Source of the DNA: JABFSM01 sp963762545
GTDB lineage: Bacteria > Gemmatimonadota > Gemmatimonadetes > Gemmatimonadales > GWC2-71-9
DNA length: 64,000 nt
Direction of reading: 5' to 3'
Assembly: GCA_963762545.1 (NCBI GenBank)
Contig: CAVXLC010000004.1
Coordinates: forward strand, 24,544 to 88,543
The notes beneath the pieces were generated by a model that worked only from the letters and a program-made list of their open reading frames with translations, was not told the DNA's origin and did not search any database. Below, in pieces: positions 16,352-25,681 of the stretch; the first letter of the stretch is position 1, and every line of letters starts with the position of its first letter. A program made the position numbers and the translations under genes.

Positions 16352-18351
16352 CCGGCCTCCGGGGCGACACCAAGCTGCTCCAGCACGCTGGGTCCCGACA
16401 CCGCGGCCCGCACCTCGGCATCGCGATGCCGCTCGGCGCGCGCCAGGAGGCGAGCGGTGCGCGGATGCCAGCGCCAGTGGCGGGCGAGGGCCGCCAGGGC
16501 GGTCAGCGAGTCCTTGGACTTGGGCGCCAGCCGGAGTCCCAACAAGGGGACCCGCCGGGCCGCCAGCGCCAGCAACAGCTCGAGGACCGACGGCTCCGCC
16601 ACGAGCTCGCCGAGGGCGCGGATGGCCGCAGGACGAAGCTCGGGATCGAGCGAATGATCCACGACTCGCCGGAGCAGATGCGGCGCCGCGGCCGGCGGAC
16701 ATCCGTCGACCGCAGCCAGCACCGCCACCCGCTGACAGGAGCGATCGGGATCCGCGAGTCCCTGCACGATGCCGCGGGAGCGCGCCGCGGGCAGGCGCAG
16801 CAGCAACCGGAGGCCCTCGACCCGCACCCGCGGATCGGTGTCGAGGGCATAGCCGTTGATCCCCGCCTCGGCGGGAGGATCGGGGAGCGCCTGCAGCAGC
16901 CGCAGGAAATTCCGCTGCACGAACCATGGCGCCCCGGCGAGGCGCCCCAGCACGTGGGGCGTGACGGTATTGCCGAAGCGCGCCAGCAGCTCGAGCACCC
17001 GACGCCGGACCCCACGGTCGTCGGACGCGGCCAACGCATCGAGCAGCGGCGGGATCGCCGCGGTGCCGGCTTCGGGGGCGAGCCGCTCCAGCGTCGCCAG
17101 ATCCACGGGGCGCGCCGCGAGCAGCGCCGTCAGCGCATCCGGTGTAGCCACGAGCGCACGGAAGGATTCGGCCAGCGGGTCCGCGGGCGAGAGGCGCTCC
17201 AGGAGATCCACCAGCGGTCGGATCCGGCTTCGCGCCACCAGCGTGCGAACGGCACGGGCCGCCGGGAGGCCCAGGTCGCCCATGTCGAGATGCATGGTGA
17301 CGATCCGGAGCGGATCGCTGCGATACGCCTCGGTCGGGTCGAGGTCGGGTACCAGCGGCACCGGCAGGTGGTCGAGCGTGTGCTGATACTCGAGCGCGGC
17401 CTCGTCGGCCTCGGGCGCCCGCCACTCCTCGATCAGCTCGTGCAGCGTCTCCCGGAATTGCTGGCCGGCGAGGCGGCGCGACCGTGACGGTCCCGCTTCG
17501 GCGTGGCTGGCGAGTTTGGTGAGGAGCTGGACCAGCGCGGGGGAGAGGGTGCGGTGCTCCACCTGCGCCGCCGCCAGCAACAGGTCCAGCGCCACCGGCG
17601 CCGCGGTCAGATCCATGAGATCATCCAGCACCGGACGGGACCAGCCGGCCGGTTCGGCGCGGGAGAGCAACCGCCGCAGGGTCTCGGGCCGGAGTCCGCC
17701 CAGCAGCGCGGACAACTGACGGCGGAGCCGCAACGACTCGGCCGGAGCGAGGTCGCGACAGGCTTCGGCCGTCGCCGCGAGCCCGGCGAGCACCGCGTCG
17801 TCCTGGCGGGCATCGGCCGAAGCGGAGTCACACGAGGTGGCCAGCCGGGCCAGATCGCTCCACACCTCGGCCGCGCGCGAACGGCCACCGTCGGTTCCCC
17901 CGGCGGAACTGTCCTCGAGGCCGAGCGCGCCGAAGTTGAGCATCTCGATGTCGACGTGGGCCGTTCGGGGCGGGGCCGCGGGAATGACCTCCCGGCTGAG
18001 CGCCACCAACAACGAATCCACCTCGGCTCGGGCTACCCCACGAGAGAAGCGAACCATCCCGACGTTGCGACGGAACAGCCGCGCCGCCAGGTCGCGCAAC
18101 AGTGGATGGTCCGGGTCGGTCACCGCCCCGGCGACCGTCAGCTGGGCTGGAGAAACGGCGAAGGCGACGGAGGGCTGCTCTTCCAGGAGGACCGCGAGCC
18201 GCCCCAGGACGGCATCCACGGCCCGATCGACGGTCGGGTGGCCCCCGGGGTAGATCTGGGCGCGCTGAAAGGCCGCCGAGAGCGCGACCAGCAGCTCGGC
18301 GAGCTCGCGGCCCATATGGGGTGCCGAAGGCAGAGAGGAGTCGGTGCGCAT
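16348..18351 (-). CDS. HEAT-repeat protein
   Basis: This 667-residue protein is almost entirely helical and contains many HEAT-like repeats of 30-40 residues with leucine-rich helices, especially after residue 350. No catalytic motif is seen. The first 130 residues form a module (starting near AQIYPGGHP and including the RNVGMVRFSRG block) that resembles the N terminus of the HD-GYP-like partner. The start at 18351 was chosen because GGGCGG precedes the ATG, it follows the DUF3293 stop by 13 bases, and the longer in-frame extension is arginine-rich and lies within that gene. It is likely a scaffold acting with the coupled HD-GYP-like protein. The exact function is unknown. Confidence 0.78.
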   Translation of the reverse strand: MRTDSSLPSAPHMGRELAELLVALSAAFQRAQIYPGGHPTVDRAVDAVLGRLAVLLEEQPSVAFAVSPAQLTVAGAVTDPDHPLLRDLAARLFRRNVGMVRFSRGVARAEVDSLLVALSREVIPAAPPRTAHVDIEMLNFGALGLEDSSAGGTDGGRSRAAEVWSDLARLATSCDSASADARQDDAVLAGLAATAEACRDLAPAESLRLRRQLSALLGGLRPETLRRLLSRAEPAGWSRPVLDDLMDLTAAPVALDLLLAAAQVEHRTLSPALVQLLTKLASHAEAGPSRSRRLAGQQFRETLHELIEEWRAPEADEAALEYQHTLDHLPVPLVPDLDPTEAYRSDPLRIVTMHLDMGDLGLPAARAVRTLVARSRIRPLVDLLERLSPADPLAESFRALVATPDALTALLAARPVDLATLERLAPEAGTAAIPPLLDALAASDDRGVRRRVLELLARFGNTVTPHVLGRLAGAPWFVQRNFLRLLQALPDPPAEAGINGYALDTDPRVRVEGLRLLLRLPAARSRGIVQGLADPDRSCQRVAVLAAVDGCPPAAAPHLLRRVVDHSLDPELRPAAIRALGELVAEPSVLELLLALAARRVPLLGLRLAPKSKDSLTALAALARHWRWHPRTARLLARAERHRDAEVRAAVSGPSVLEQLGVAPEAG

Positions 18352-18364
18352 CCGCCCTTCAGGG

Positions 18365-18811
18365 TCATGGGGCCGCCCTCCCGGCTGGAAGCGGAAGCGG
18401 CGGGAAGGGTGCAAGGACTGGCACGATGCCGAAGCAACCGGCATCGAACCAGAAGATGGCATTTTGGAAGAATCGGGCCGCCAGCGCCCTGACCTCCTCG
18501 AGCGGCGCGGGGATGGCCCAGCCCCGCTCCTGGTGCGTCTCGTCCGGGGAGATGCCATGCGCGAGGCGGGCGCCGGGGTACCGCTCCAGCACCTGGGCGG
18601 TGAGCACGGCGGTGAGGCGATTGTTGGCGGAGTCTTCGAGGGAACGCCCGAAGGGATCGCACGCGGTCACCACGCCGAAAGGGCCGGACAGGCCCAGCTC
18701 GGCGAGGGCACGGAGGTCGTGCGGAGACAGGGGGCGGCGCAAGTCGATGCGGAGCCGGCCCTCCGGGAAGCGGAGGACCGTGTCGGGGTATGTCCCCCAC
18801 GACGGATGCAC
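18365..18811 (-). CDS. DUF3293 domain protein
   Basis: This 148-residue protein carries features of DUF3293: a TYPDTVLRF start, then GVVTACDPFG and a glutamine/asparagine/alanine motif FFQNAIFWFDAG near the C terminus. Its function is unknown. No in-frame ATG exists near the expected N terminus, so a GTG at 18811, 5 bases after the isocitrate dehydrogenase stop, was chosen; it has only a weak ribosome-binding site. It is cotranscribed with icd upstream and the HEAT gene downstream. Confidence 0.6.
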   Translation of the reverse strand: MHPSWGTYPDTVLRFPEGRLRIDLRRPLSPHDLRALAELGLSGPFGVVTACDPFGRSLEDSANNRLTAVLTAQVLERYPGARLAHGISPDETHQERGWAIPAPLEEVRALAARFFQNAIFWFDAGCFGIVPVLAPFPPLPLPAGRAAP

Positions 18812-18816
18812 GAAAG

Positions 18817-20034
<1,218 letters not shown>

Positions 20035-20035
20035 G

Positions 20036-20905
20036 TCAGGGCCGTTCGATTGGGGCTCGCACCGAGTTCCCCCACTCGGACCAGCTTCCGTCGTAGTTAC
20101 GGACGTTGGCGTAGCCGAGGAGGTAGGTCAGCACGAACCAGGTATGGGAGGAACGCTCCCCGATGCGACAGTACACCACGATCTCTTCCCCGGGCGACAG
20201 GCCTTGGTCGCGCTCGTAGATCGCGCGCAGCTCCTCGGCGGTCCGGAAGCAGTGGGTGTCGGGGTCGACCGCCCGGGCCCAGGGTACGTTGCGGGCGCCG
20301 GGGATGTGGCCGCCGCGCAGCGCCCCTTCGTTCGGATAGTCGGGCATGTGGAGCCGCTCGCCGCGGAATTCCTCCGGGCTCCGCACATCCACCAGCTTCT
20401 GTCCCGCCATCACGTGGGCCAGGACCTCCTCCCGGAAGGCGCGGATCTCCGTCTCCCGTCGCTCCCCGACCACCACGTGGCCGGGGCCGGGCGACGGGTG
20501 TCCGGTCACCAGCGGCCGCCCTTCGTCGATCCAGCGCTGGCGCCCGCCGTCCATGATGGCCAGCCGCTCGAGGCCGAAGAGCCGGAGCACCCAGAAGGCG
20601 TAGGTCGCCCACCAGTTGTTGCGATCACCGTAGAGCACGATGGTGGTGTCCGCGCCGACGCCTCTGGTCCGGAGCAGGTGCTCCAGCGCCTCGCGCCCGA
20701 CGTAGTCGCGCTCGATCGGGTCGTTCAGGTCGTCGACCCAGTCGAGCTTGAGCGCGCCGGGCAGGTGCCCGCTCTCGTAGAGCAGCACATCTTCGTCGGA
20801 TTCCAGCAGTCGCACGCCGGGGTCATCGAGGTGCGCGACCACCCAGTCGGTCGAGACCAGCACCTCGGGGTGGGCGTAGCCGCGCTCGGCGATCGGCGTC
20901 GTCAC
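20036..20905 (-). CDS. Thiosulfate sulfurtransferase (tandem rhodanese, CysA/SseC-like)
   Basis: This 289-residue protein has two rhodanese domains. The first (about 10-135) is inactive because it lacks a catalytic cysteine. The second carries Cys246 in the loop CRIGERSS, the form found in actinobacterial CysA2/SseC sulfurtransferases. The C-terminal motif YDGSWSEWGN is conserved in the family. It transfers sulfane sulfur from thiosulfate to acceptors. The start overlaps the preceding gene by ATGA. A second tandem rhodanese lies at 23234-24100 with a different active-site loop. Confidence 0.92.
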   Translation of the reverse strand: MTTPIAERGYAHPEVLVSTDWVVAHLDDPGVRLLESDEDVLLYESGHLPGALKLDWVDDLNDPIERDYVGREALEHLLRTRGVGADTTIVLYGDRNNWWATYAFWVLRLFGLERLAIMDGGRQRWIDEGRPLVTGHPSPGPGHVVVGERRETEIRAFREEVLAHVMAGQKLVDVRSPEEFRGERLHMPDYPNEGALRGGHIPGARNVPWARAVDPDTHCFRTAEELRAIYERDQGLSPGEEIVVYCRIGERSSHTWFVLTYLLGYANVRNYDGSWSEWGNSVRAPIERP

Positions 20906-21537
20906 GGCGGGCCGGCCCCGCCAAGCAGATCCTCCAGCACCTTGTCCACCACCTCGCTCACGTCTCCCTGCACGATGGTCCGGAGGACGTCCATCGTCTC
21001 CAGGGCGAGGTCCCCAGGGTGCTTGCGGTCCTTCTCGAACCGGATGATCTGGCCCAGGAACACCGCCGCCTGGCGGTCGGCCGCCTCACCGCCCTCGGCG
21101 GCGTCCTCGGACTCGTCCGCGTCCTCGTTCGCGTCGTCGTTGTCCTCGGAGGCCGGCGCACCGGATACCGCGCGGTCATACGCCGCACCCGGCACGCTCT
21201 CGGCCCAGGGCGACTCGGCCTCTTCGTCCTCGTCGGGCCGGTTGAAGAAGTCTCCCGGCAACTCCACCAGCGCGAACAGCTGACACTGCAGGCCGGGGGA
21301 TTCCTCGCGGGCCGCGAGGGCCAGCCGCACCGGATTGGTGAACAGGCCGCGATCGAGGAGAAACGCCGCGGCATCGGGCGGTACCACGCAGCGCGCCACC
21401 AGCTTGGGCCCGAGGAACGAGCCGATGCAGGACATCCCGTCCGGCGCGCGCTCGTCTTCGATCGTCGCCAGCCGGAGCGGCAGGGGGCGATCGGTGGCGG
21501 CCAGGGCCACCGGGGTCTCGGGCGAATCGGCTTCCAT
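20902..21537 (-). CDS. Hypothetical protein with an acidic C-terminal region
   Basis: This 211-residue protein is not recognised. Residues 1-110 form a compact mixed region containing single cysteines in MSCIGS, ARCVVP and LQCQLF. An extremely Asp/Glu-rich stretch (about 115-165, including runs such as DDANEDADESED) follows, and a helical tail at 165-211 ends in LEDLLGG. No signal peptide or membrane helix is seen. It is the first gene of the six-gene operon through isocitrate dehydrogenase and HD-GYP. Its ATG lies 8 bases after TATAAA, so it is probably translated from a leaderless mRNA. Confidence 0.7.
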   Translation of the reverse strand: MEADSPETPVALAATDRPLPLRLATIEDERAPDGMSCIGSFLGPKLVARCVVPPDAAAFLLDRGLFTNPVRLALAAREESPGLQCQLFALVELPGDFFNRPDEDEEAESPWAESVPGAAYDRAVSGAPASEDNDDANEDADESEDAAEGGEAADRQAAVFLGQIIRFEKDRKHPGDLALETMDVLRTIVQGDVSEVVDKVLEDLLGGAGPP

Positions 21538-21545
21538 TAGGGCAA

Positions 21546-21551
21546 TTTATA
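21546..21551 (-). promoter_or_regulatory. -10 element of the six-gene reverse operon, predicted leaderless
   Basis: On the reverse strand TATAAA is followed by 8 bases and the ATG at 21537. The overlapping TAAATT gives a TANNNT match with 6 bases of spacing. No ribosome-binding site is present. The 63-base gap to the divergent O-antigen ligase-like gene holds both promoters. Confidence 0.5.
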
Positions 21552-21600
21552 CCGCGCCCCCTTGTTCCGCCCGCCGCCCGGCCGCGATACTACCGCGGTG

Positions 21601-23217
21601 ATGTCCCTTCCTCTGGAGCCTTTCCAGACACCGGCGCCTGCCCCTTCCCCGTCCGCCCGCCTCCTGGCGTTGTGGATCGGACTGGGTGCGCTGGTCGTGG
21701 TGCTGGCGGCCCAGCCCTCGACGCTGTTCGACCTGGACCGGTTCGCGGCTCCCAAGGAACTGGTGCTGCACCTCACCGCCCTCGGGGCGCTCCTGATGCT
21801 GGCGCTCACGTCCACCGAGCGCTGGTCCACGGTTATCAGCGTCGACGTGGCGTTGATCGGGTTCGCGTTGTGGAGCACCCTCTCGACGCTGTTCGCCACC
21901 AATCACTGGCTCTCGACCCGGGCCCTCGCGCTCAGCATCTCGGGGCTGATTCTCTTCCGCGCCGGCCGGCGGGCCCGCGCGGAGGATGCGGGCGGCATCG
22001 TCCTCAAGGGCCTGGCCCTGGCGCTGGTGGCGGGGGCGCTCACCGGGCTGGCGCAGGCGTACGGATTCGAGACCTGGCTCCTGGCCGAGAGCCGGGCGCC
22101 CGGGGGAACCCTCGGGAACCGGAACTTCCTGGCGCACCTGATGGCGATCGGCGCACCGCTGCTCGTCCTGCTGGTGCTCGAGGCCCGCAGCCAGCGGCGG
22201 GCGGCACTGGCCGCAACGGGGCTCGGACTCATGATCGCGGCCATGGTGCTGACCCGATCGCGGGCGGCCTGGCTGGGCGCCGTGGTGAGTGCCATCGTCA
22301 TGACCGGCGGGTGGCTCCTGGCCCGCCATGGCGGGAGGCGGGTGCTCGCCGTTCCCCGTCTCAGGCTTGCGGGCGCGGCGGCGGTGGTGTCGGTCGTCGC
22401 GGCGCTCGCGTTGCCCAACCGGCTGTCCTGGCGCTCCGATTCCCCCTATCGCGACACCATGCGCGACCTGACGAACTACCATGAAGGCTCGGGACGCGGC
22501 CGACTCATTCAGTACGCCAACAGCTTCCGGCTGATCGCGATCGACCCGGTGTTCGGCACCGGGCCGGGCAACTGGCCCGTCAAGTACCCGCTGGTCACCA
22601 CCCGGGGCGATCCGTCGTTCGCCGGGGCGGACCCGATGCCGACCAATCCCTGGCCCAGCAGCGACTGGGTGGCATTCGTGACCGAGCGGGGCATCGTGGG
22701 GGCGATGCTGCTCTTGCTGGCGCTGGTCGCGATGGGGCTGATGGCACTGCGGCGGCTGCGGAGCGACGACCCCGGTGAGGTGCGGCGGGCACTGGCGCTG
22801 CTGGGGGTGCTCACCGCCGTGCTCACCACCGGCGCCTTCGACGCGGTGCTCCTGCTGGCGCCTCCTACGCTGCTGGTGTGGCCGGCGCTGGGCGTGTTGC
22901 TGCCGCGGGTGAGCCCGGTAGGACGGAGTCCGGTGCCGGTGCGCTCGGGGGTGCTGCCGCTGGGGATGCTGGTGCTTTCGCTCGCGATGCTTCGTAGCGC
23001 GGGACAGATCGAGGCCATTGCGCGGGCGGGGCCGGGCTGGCCGGTGGAGCGACTGGAACGGGCGGTGCGGTTTGATCCGGGGAGTTACCGGCTCCACCTG
23101 ATGATCGCGCAGCGCACCGGTTGCGCCCGCGGCCGGCCCCACGCCGCCGCGGCCGCGCGGCTGTTTCCCTACTTGCCCTCCCCGAAGCGGAGTCTGGCCG
23201 CGTGCAGCGGTCGGTGA
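21601..23217 (+). CDS. O-antigen ligase / Wzy-type polymerase family membrane protein
   Basis: This 538-residue polytopic membrane protein has about 11-12 hydrophobic segments. The family features are the central block GGTLGNRNFLAH and the large periplasmic loop with GRGRLIQYANS and GTGPGNW. The family attaches or polymerises polysaccharide at the outer face of the inner membrane. An in-frame start 39 bases upstream was rejected, because the ATG at 21601 gives a better N terminus and leaves room for a promoter (TTGTTC at 21562-21567, GATACT at 21586-21591). The C-terminal 40 residues are not clearly conserved. It is convergent with the sulfurtransferase gene. Confidence 0.82.
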   Translation: MSLPLEPFQTPAPAPSPSARLLALWIGLGALVVVLAAQPSTLFDLDRFAAPKELVLHLTALGALLMLALTSTERWSTVISVDVALIGFALWSTLSTLFATNHWLSTRALALSISGLILFRAGRRARAEDAGGIVLKGLALALVAGALTGLAQAYGFETWLLAESRAPGGTLGNRNFLAHLMAIGAPLLVLLVLEARSQRRAALAATGLGLMIAAMVLTRSRAAWLGAVVSAIVMTGGWLLARHGGRRVLAVPRLRLAGAAAVVSVVAALALPNRLSWRSDSPYRDTMRDLTNYHEGSGRGRLIQYANSFRLIAIDPVFGTGPGNWPVKYPLVTTRGDPSFAGADPMPTNPWPSSDWVAFVTERGIVGAMLLLLALVAMGLMALRRLRSDDPGEVRRALALLGVLTAVLTTGAFDAVLLLAPPTLLVWPALGVLLPRVSPVGRSPVPVRSGVLPLGMLVLSLAMLRSAGQIEAIARAGPGWPVERLERAVRFDPGSYRLHLMIAQRTGCARGRPHAAAAARLFPYLPSPKRSLAACSGR

Positions 23218-23233
23218 CCGGCGGGGAATCGGT

Positions 23234-24100
23234 TCAGGGCGCCGGACCCGCCTCGACGGGCGGGCCGCCCACGAGTCCCCACTCGCTCCAGGAGCCGTCA
23301 TACACCGAGTAGCCCTGATAGCCGGCGACCTCGAGGCCCAGCGCGAGCACGCAGGCCGTCACACCGGAACCGCAGGACGCGATGATGGGGCGGGTCGGAT
23401 CGGCGCCGGCCAGCACGAGCCGGCGTCTGATCTCCGCCGGCGACAGCATGGCGCCGTCCGGACCGGTCAGCTCCGCGAACGGGAGATTGCGGGCGCCGGG
23501 GACGTGCCCGCCCCGCAATCCGGGACGCGGCTCGGGCTCGGTGCCGGCAAAGCGGCCGCCGGACCGGGCATCGAGCAGGCCGGCCGAGCCGGTCTCCAGG
23601 GCGGCGCGGGTCTCGGCTTGGCTGCGAACCAGCTCGGGCCGATAGCGGGCCCGGAATCCTTTCGGCGCCCAGGGCGCCCGGCCCGCCCGCACCGGGCGCC
23701 CCTCCGTCCGCCAGCGCTTGAGTCCGCCGTCCAGCACGGCCACGGCGTCGTGACCCATCACGCGCAGGGTCCACCACACGCGGGCGGCGCTCAGGTTCGT
23801 CCCGGAACCGTCGTACACCACCACCCGGTCGGCATTGCCGATGCCCAGGATGCCGATCTTGCGAGCCAGGTCGGGGACCGGCGGAAGCATGTGGGGCAGG
23901 GGTGAGGCCAGGTCGGAGAGCTCATCCAGATCCCAGAAGACCGCGCCGGGGACGTGTCCCGCCTCGTATTCGGCGTGGCCGTCTCGATTCATGGCGGCGA
24001 GATACCAGGACGCATCCACCACGACCAGGCCGGCCTCATCCAGGTGGCGGGCCAGCCAGTCGGTTGATACGAGAGGTGTCGGCAGCGGATCCGGCGCCAT
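23234..24100 (-). CDS. sseA: 3-mercaptopyruvate sulfurtransferase (tandem rhodanese)
   Basis: This 288-residue protein has two rhodanese domains. The catalytic loop CGSGVTA contains Cys243, the form typical of mercaptopyruvate sulfurtransferases rather than thiosulfate enzymes. GGHVPGARN and YDGSWSEWG are family motifs shared with the paralogue at 20036-20905. The start at 24100 was chosen over a 29-residue longer frame because homology begins there. The ATG shares the palindrome CCATGG with a possible start of the divergent SufE gene. Confidence 0.92.
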   Translation of the reverse strand: MAPDPLPTPLVSTDWLARHLDEAGLVVVDASWYLAAMNRDGHAEYEAGHVPGAVFWDLDELSDLASPLPHMLPPVPDLARKIGILGIGNADRVVVYDGSGTNLSAARVWWTLRVMGHDAVAVLDGGLKRWRTEGRPVRAGRAPWAPKGFRARYRPELVRSQAETRAALETGSAGLLDARSGGRFAGTEPEPRPGLRGGHVPGARNLPFAELTGPDGAMLSPAEIRRRLVLAGADPTRPIIASCGSGVTACVLALGLEVAGYQGYSVYDGSWSEWGLVGGPPVEAGPAP

Positions 24101-24117
24101 GGGCGCAACCCTTCGAT

Positions 24118-24123
24118 TACGTT
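24118..24123 (+). promoter_or_regulatory. TANNNT -10 element, predicted leaderless start of sufE
   Basis: TACGTT is followed by 8 bases and the GTG at 24132, with no ribosome-binding site. The spacing matches that before the genes at 4297 and 38467 and supports the GTG over an upstream ATG at 24099. Confidence 0.45.
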
Positions 24124-24131
24124 CTCTGGCC

Positions 24132-24542
24132 GTGCCGGAGAAACTCGATCGCTCCATCGCCCGCTTCAAGGCGGCGGACCGCGCCACCCGGCTCGAGGCG
24201 CTGCTGGATTTTTCGCGGAAGCTGCCGCCGCTGCCGCCGGAACTGGAGCGGGAAAAGGAGTCCCACCGGGTGCCCGAGTGCCAGACGCCGGTCTATCTCT
24301 GGGTGGACGTGGCGGACGGCATCGTCCGGATTTCGGCCGACGTGCCGCGCGAATCACCCACGGTGCGGGGCTTCGTGTCGCTGCTCATCCACGGCCTCGA
24401 AGGAGCCACTCGGGCCGAGGTGGCAGCGGTGCCCGACGATCTGCTGCACAGCCTCGGTCTCGACGAGGCCCTCGGCATGCTCAGGATGCACGGCCTCACC
24501 GCCGTCGTTCAGCGGCTCAAGCTCGCCGCCGCCTCGGCCTAG
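24132..24542 (+). CDS. sufE: SufE-like cysteine desulfuration protein
   Basis: This 136-residue protein belongs to the SufE/CsdE family, which accepts sulfur from a cysteine desulfurase for Fe-S cluster assembly. The active-site Cys50 is in VPECQTPVYLW, and the C-terminal helices (SLGLDEALGMLRMHGL) match the family. A GTG start was chosen because it gives the usual length and fits a leaderless promoter; an ATG at 24099 would add 11 residues. It overlaps the convergent serC gene by 4 bases. No sufBCDS genes are in the window. Confidence 0.88.
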   Translation: MPEKLDRSIARFKAADRATRLEALLDFSRKLPPLPPELEREKESHRVPECQTPVYLWVDVADGIVRISADVPRESPTVRGFVSLLIHGLEGATRAEVAAVPDDLLHSLGLDEALGMLRMHGLTAVVQRLKLAAASA

Positions 24543-25627
24543 CGGTTGGCTCGCTCGAATTCCTTCATGAACGCCACCAGGGCCTCCACGCTCGCCTTGG
24601 CGCAGGCATTGTAGAGGCTGGCGCGCATCCCCCCGGCCGACCGGTGTCCCTTGAGCCCGTCGAGCCCCCGCTTGGAGGCCTCCGATACGAACCTGGCGTC
24701 CATTTCGTCGCTCGGCGTCCGGAAGCAGACGTTCATGAGCGACCGGCTGTCCGGGTGTACCGATCCCTTGAACAGCTCGCTCTGGTCGAGAAAGTCGTAG
24801 AGAATCCTGGCCTTCTCGGCGTTGCGCTCGGCCATGGCCACAAGCCCGCCGGAATCCTCGATCCACTTGAGCACCTGGCCCACCATGTAGATCGCCAGCG
24901 TGGGTGGGGTGTTGTAGAGCGACTTTTCCTTCACGTAGGTCCGATACTGCAGCAGCGTCGGTATGGATTTGGGCGCTGGCTCGGCCAGATCCTCCCGCAG
25001 GATGACCAGGACGATGCCCGACGGTCCCAGGTTCTTCTGCGCCCCGGCGTAGATCAGCCCGTACTTGTTCACGTCGATGGGCCGGCTGAACATGTCGGAC
25101 GAGGTGTCCGCCACGAGCGGGACGCCCGCCGGCACCGGCGGCTCGGTCTTCCACTGGGTGCCGTAGATGGTGTTGTTCGTGGTCATGTGCACGTACACCG
25201 GCCGCTCCGAGTACTGGATCTCGGCAACCGGCGGGATGCGCGTGAACTTGGAGGCCTGGCCGGACAGGGCGACATGGGTGGTGCCGAACTTGAGGGCCTC
25301 CTGGAGCGCCTTTTCCGCCCAGACGCCGGTCACGAGGTAGTCCGCCGTCCGCCCGCCAGACAGCAGATTCATCGGCACCATCGCGAACTGCTGGGTGGCC
25401 CCGCCCTGGATGAACAGGACCTTGTAGTTGTCGGGAATGTTCGCCAGCCGCCGCGCCGCCGCTTCGGCGTCGGCGAGGACCTTCTCGAACAGCTTGCCCC
25501 GATGGCTGTGCTCGGCGATGCCGATGCCGCTCCCGCCGATGTTCCAGATGTCCTGCTGGGTCTGGCGCAGCACCGGCTCGGGGAGCACGCCGGGGCCGGC
25601 GCCGAAATTGTGAATGCGATCGCTCAT
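24539..25627 (-). CDS. serC: Phosphoserine aminotransferase
   Basis: This 362-residue PLP enzyme converts 3-phosphohydroxypyruvate and glutamate to phosphoserine and 2-oxoglutarate, the second step of serine synthesis. It starts with IHNFGAGPGVLP, which is diagnostic. The Schiff-base lysine is Lys198 in AGAQKNLGPSG, and the phosphate-binding loop is FIQGGATQQFAM. The C-terminal block GHRSAGGMRASLYNA is also conserved. It lies 54 bases downstream of serA in the same direction. Its ATG has no clear ribosome-binding site. It also serves pyridoxal phosphate synthesis in some bacteria. Confidence 0.95.
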   Translation of the reverse strand: MSDRIHNFGAGPGVLPEPVLRQTQQDIWNIGGSGIGIAEHSHRGKLFEKVLADAEAAARRLANIPDNYKVLFIQGGATQQFAMVPMNLLSGGRTADYLVTGVWAEKALQEALKFGTTHVALSGQASKFTRIPPVAEIQYSERPVYVHMTTNNTIYGTQWKTEPPVPAGVPLVADTSSDMFSRPIDVNKYGLIYAGAQKNLGPSGIVLVILREDLAEPAPKSIPTLLQYRTYVKEKSLYNTPPTLAIYMVGQVLKWIEDSGGLVAMAERNAEKARILYDFLDQSELFKGSVHPDSRSLMNVCFRTPSDEMDARFVSEASKRGLDGLKGHRSAGGMRASLYNACAKASVEALVAFMKEFERANR

Positions 25628-25681
25628 TGGGGACCAGAGGCTGGGGGGCGATGAGGCCGGGAGGCCAGGAAACGCACGGCC

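Noticed and set aside
24099..24131. ATG start for SufE at 24099
   Set aside because: It would add 11 poorly conserved residues and overlap the divergent sulfurtransferase start. The GTG at 24132 fits both the family start and the recurring -10 spacing.
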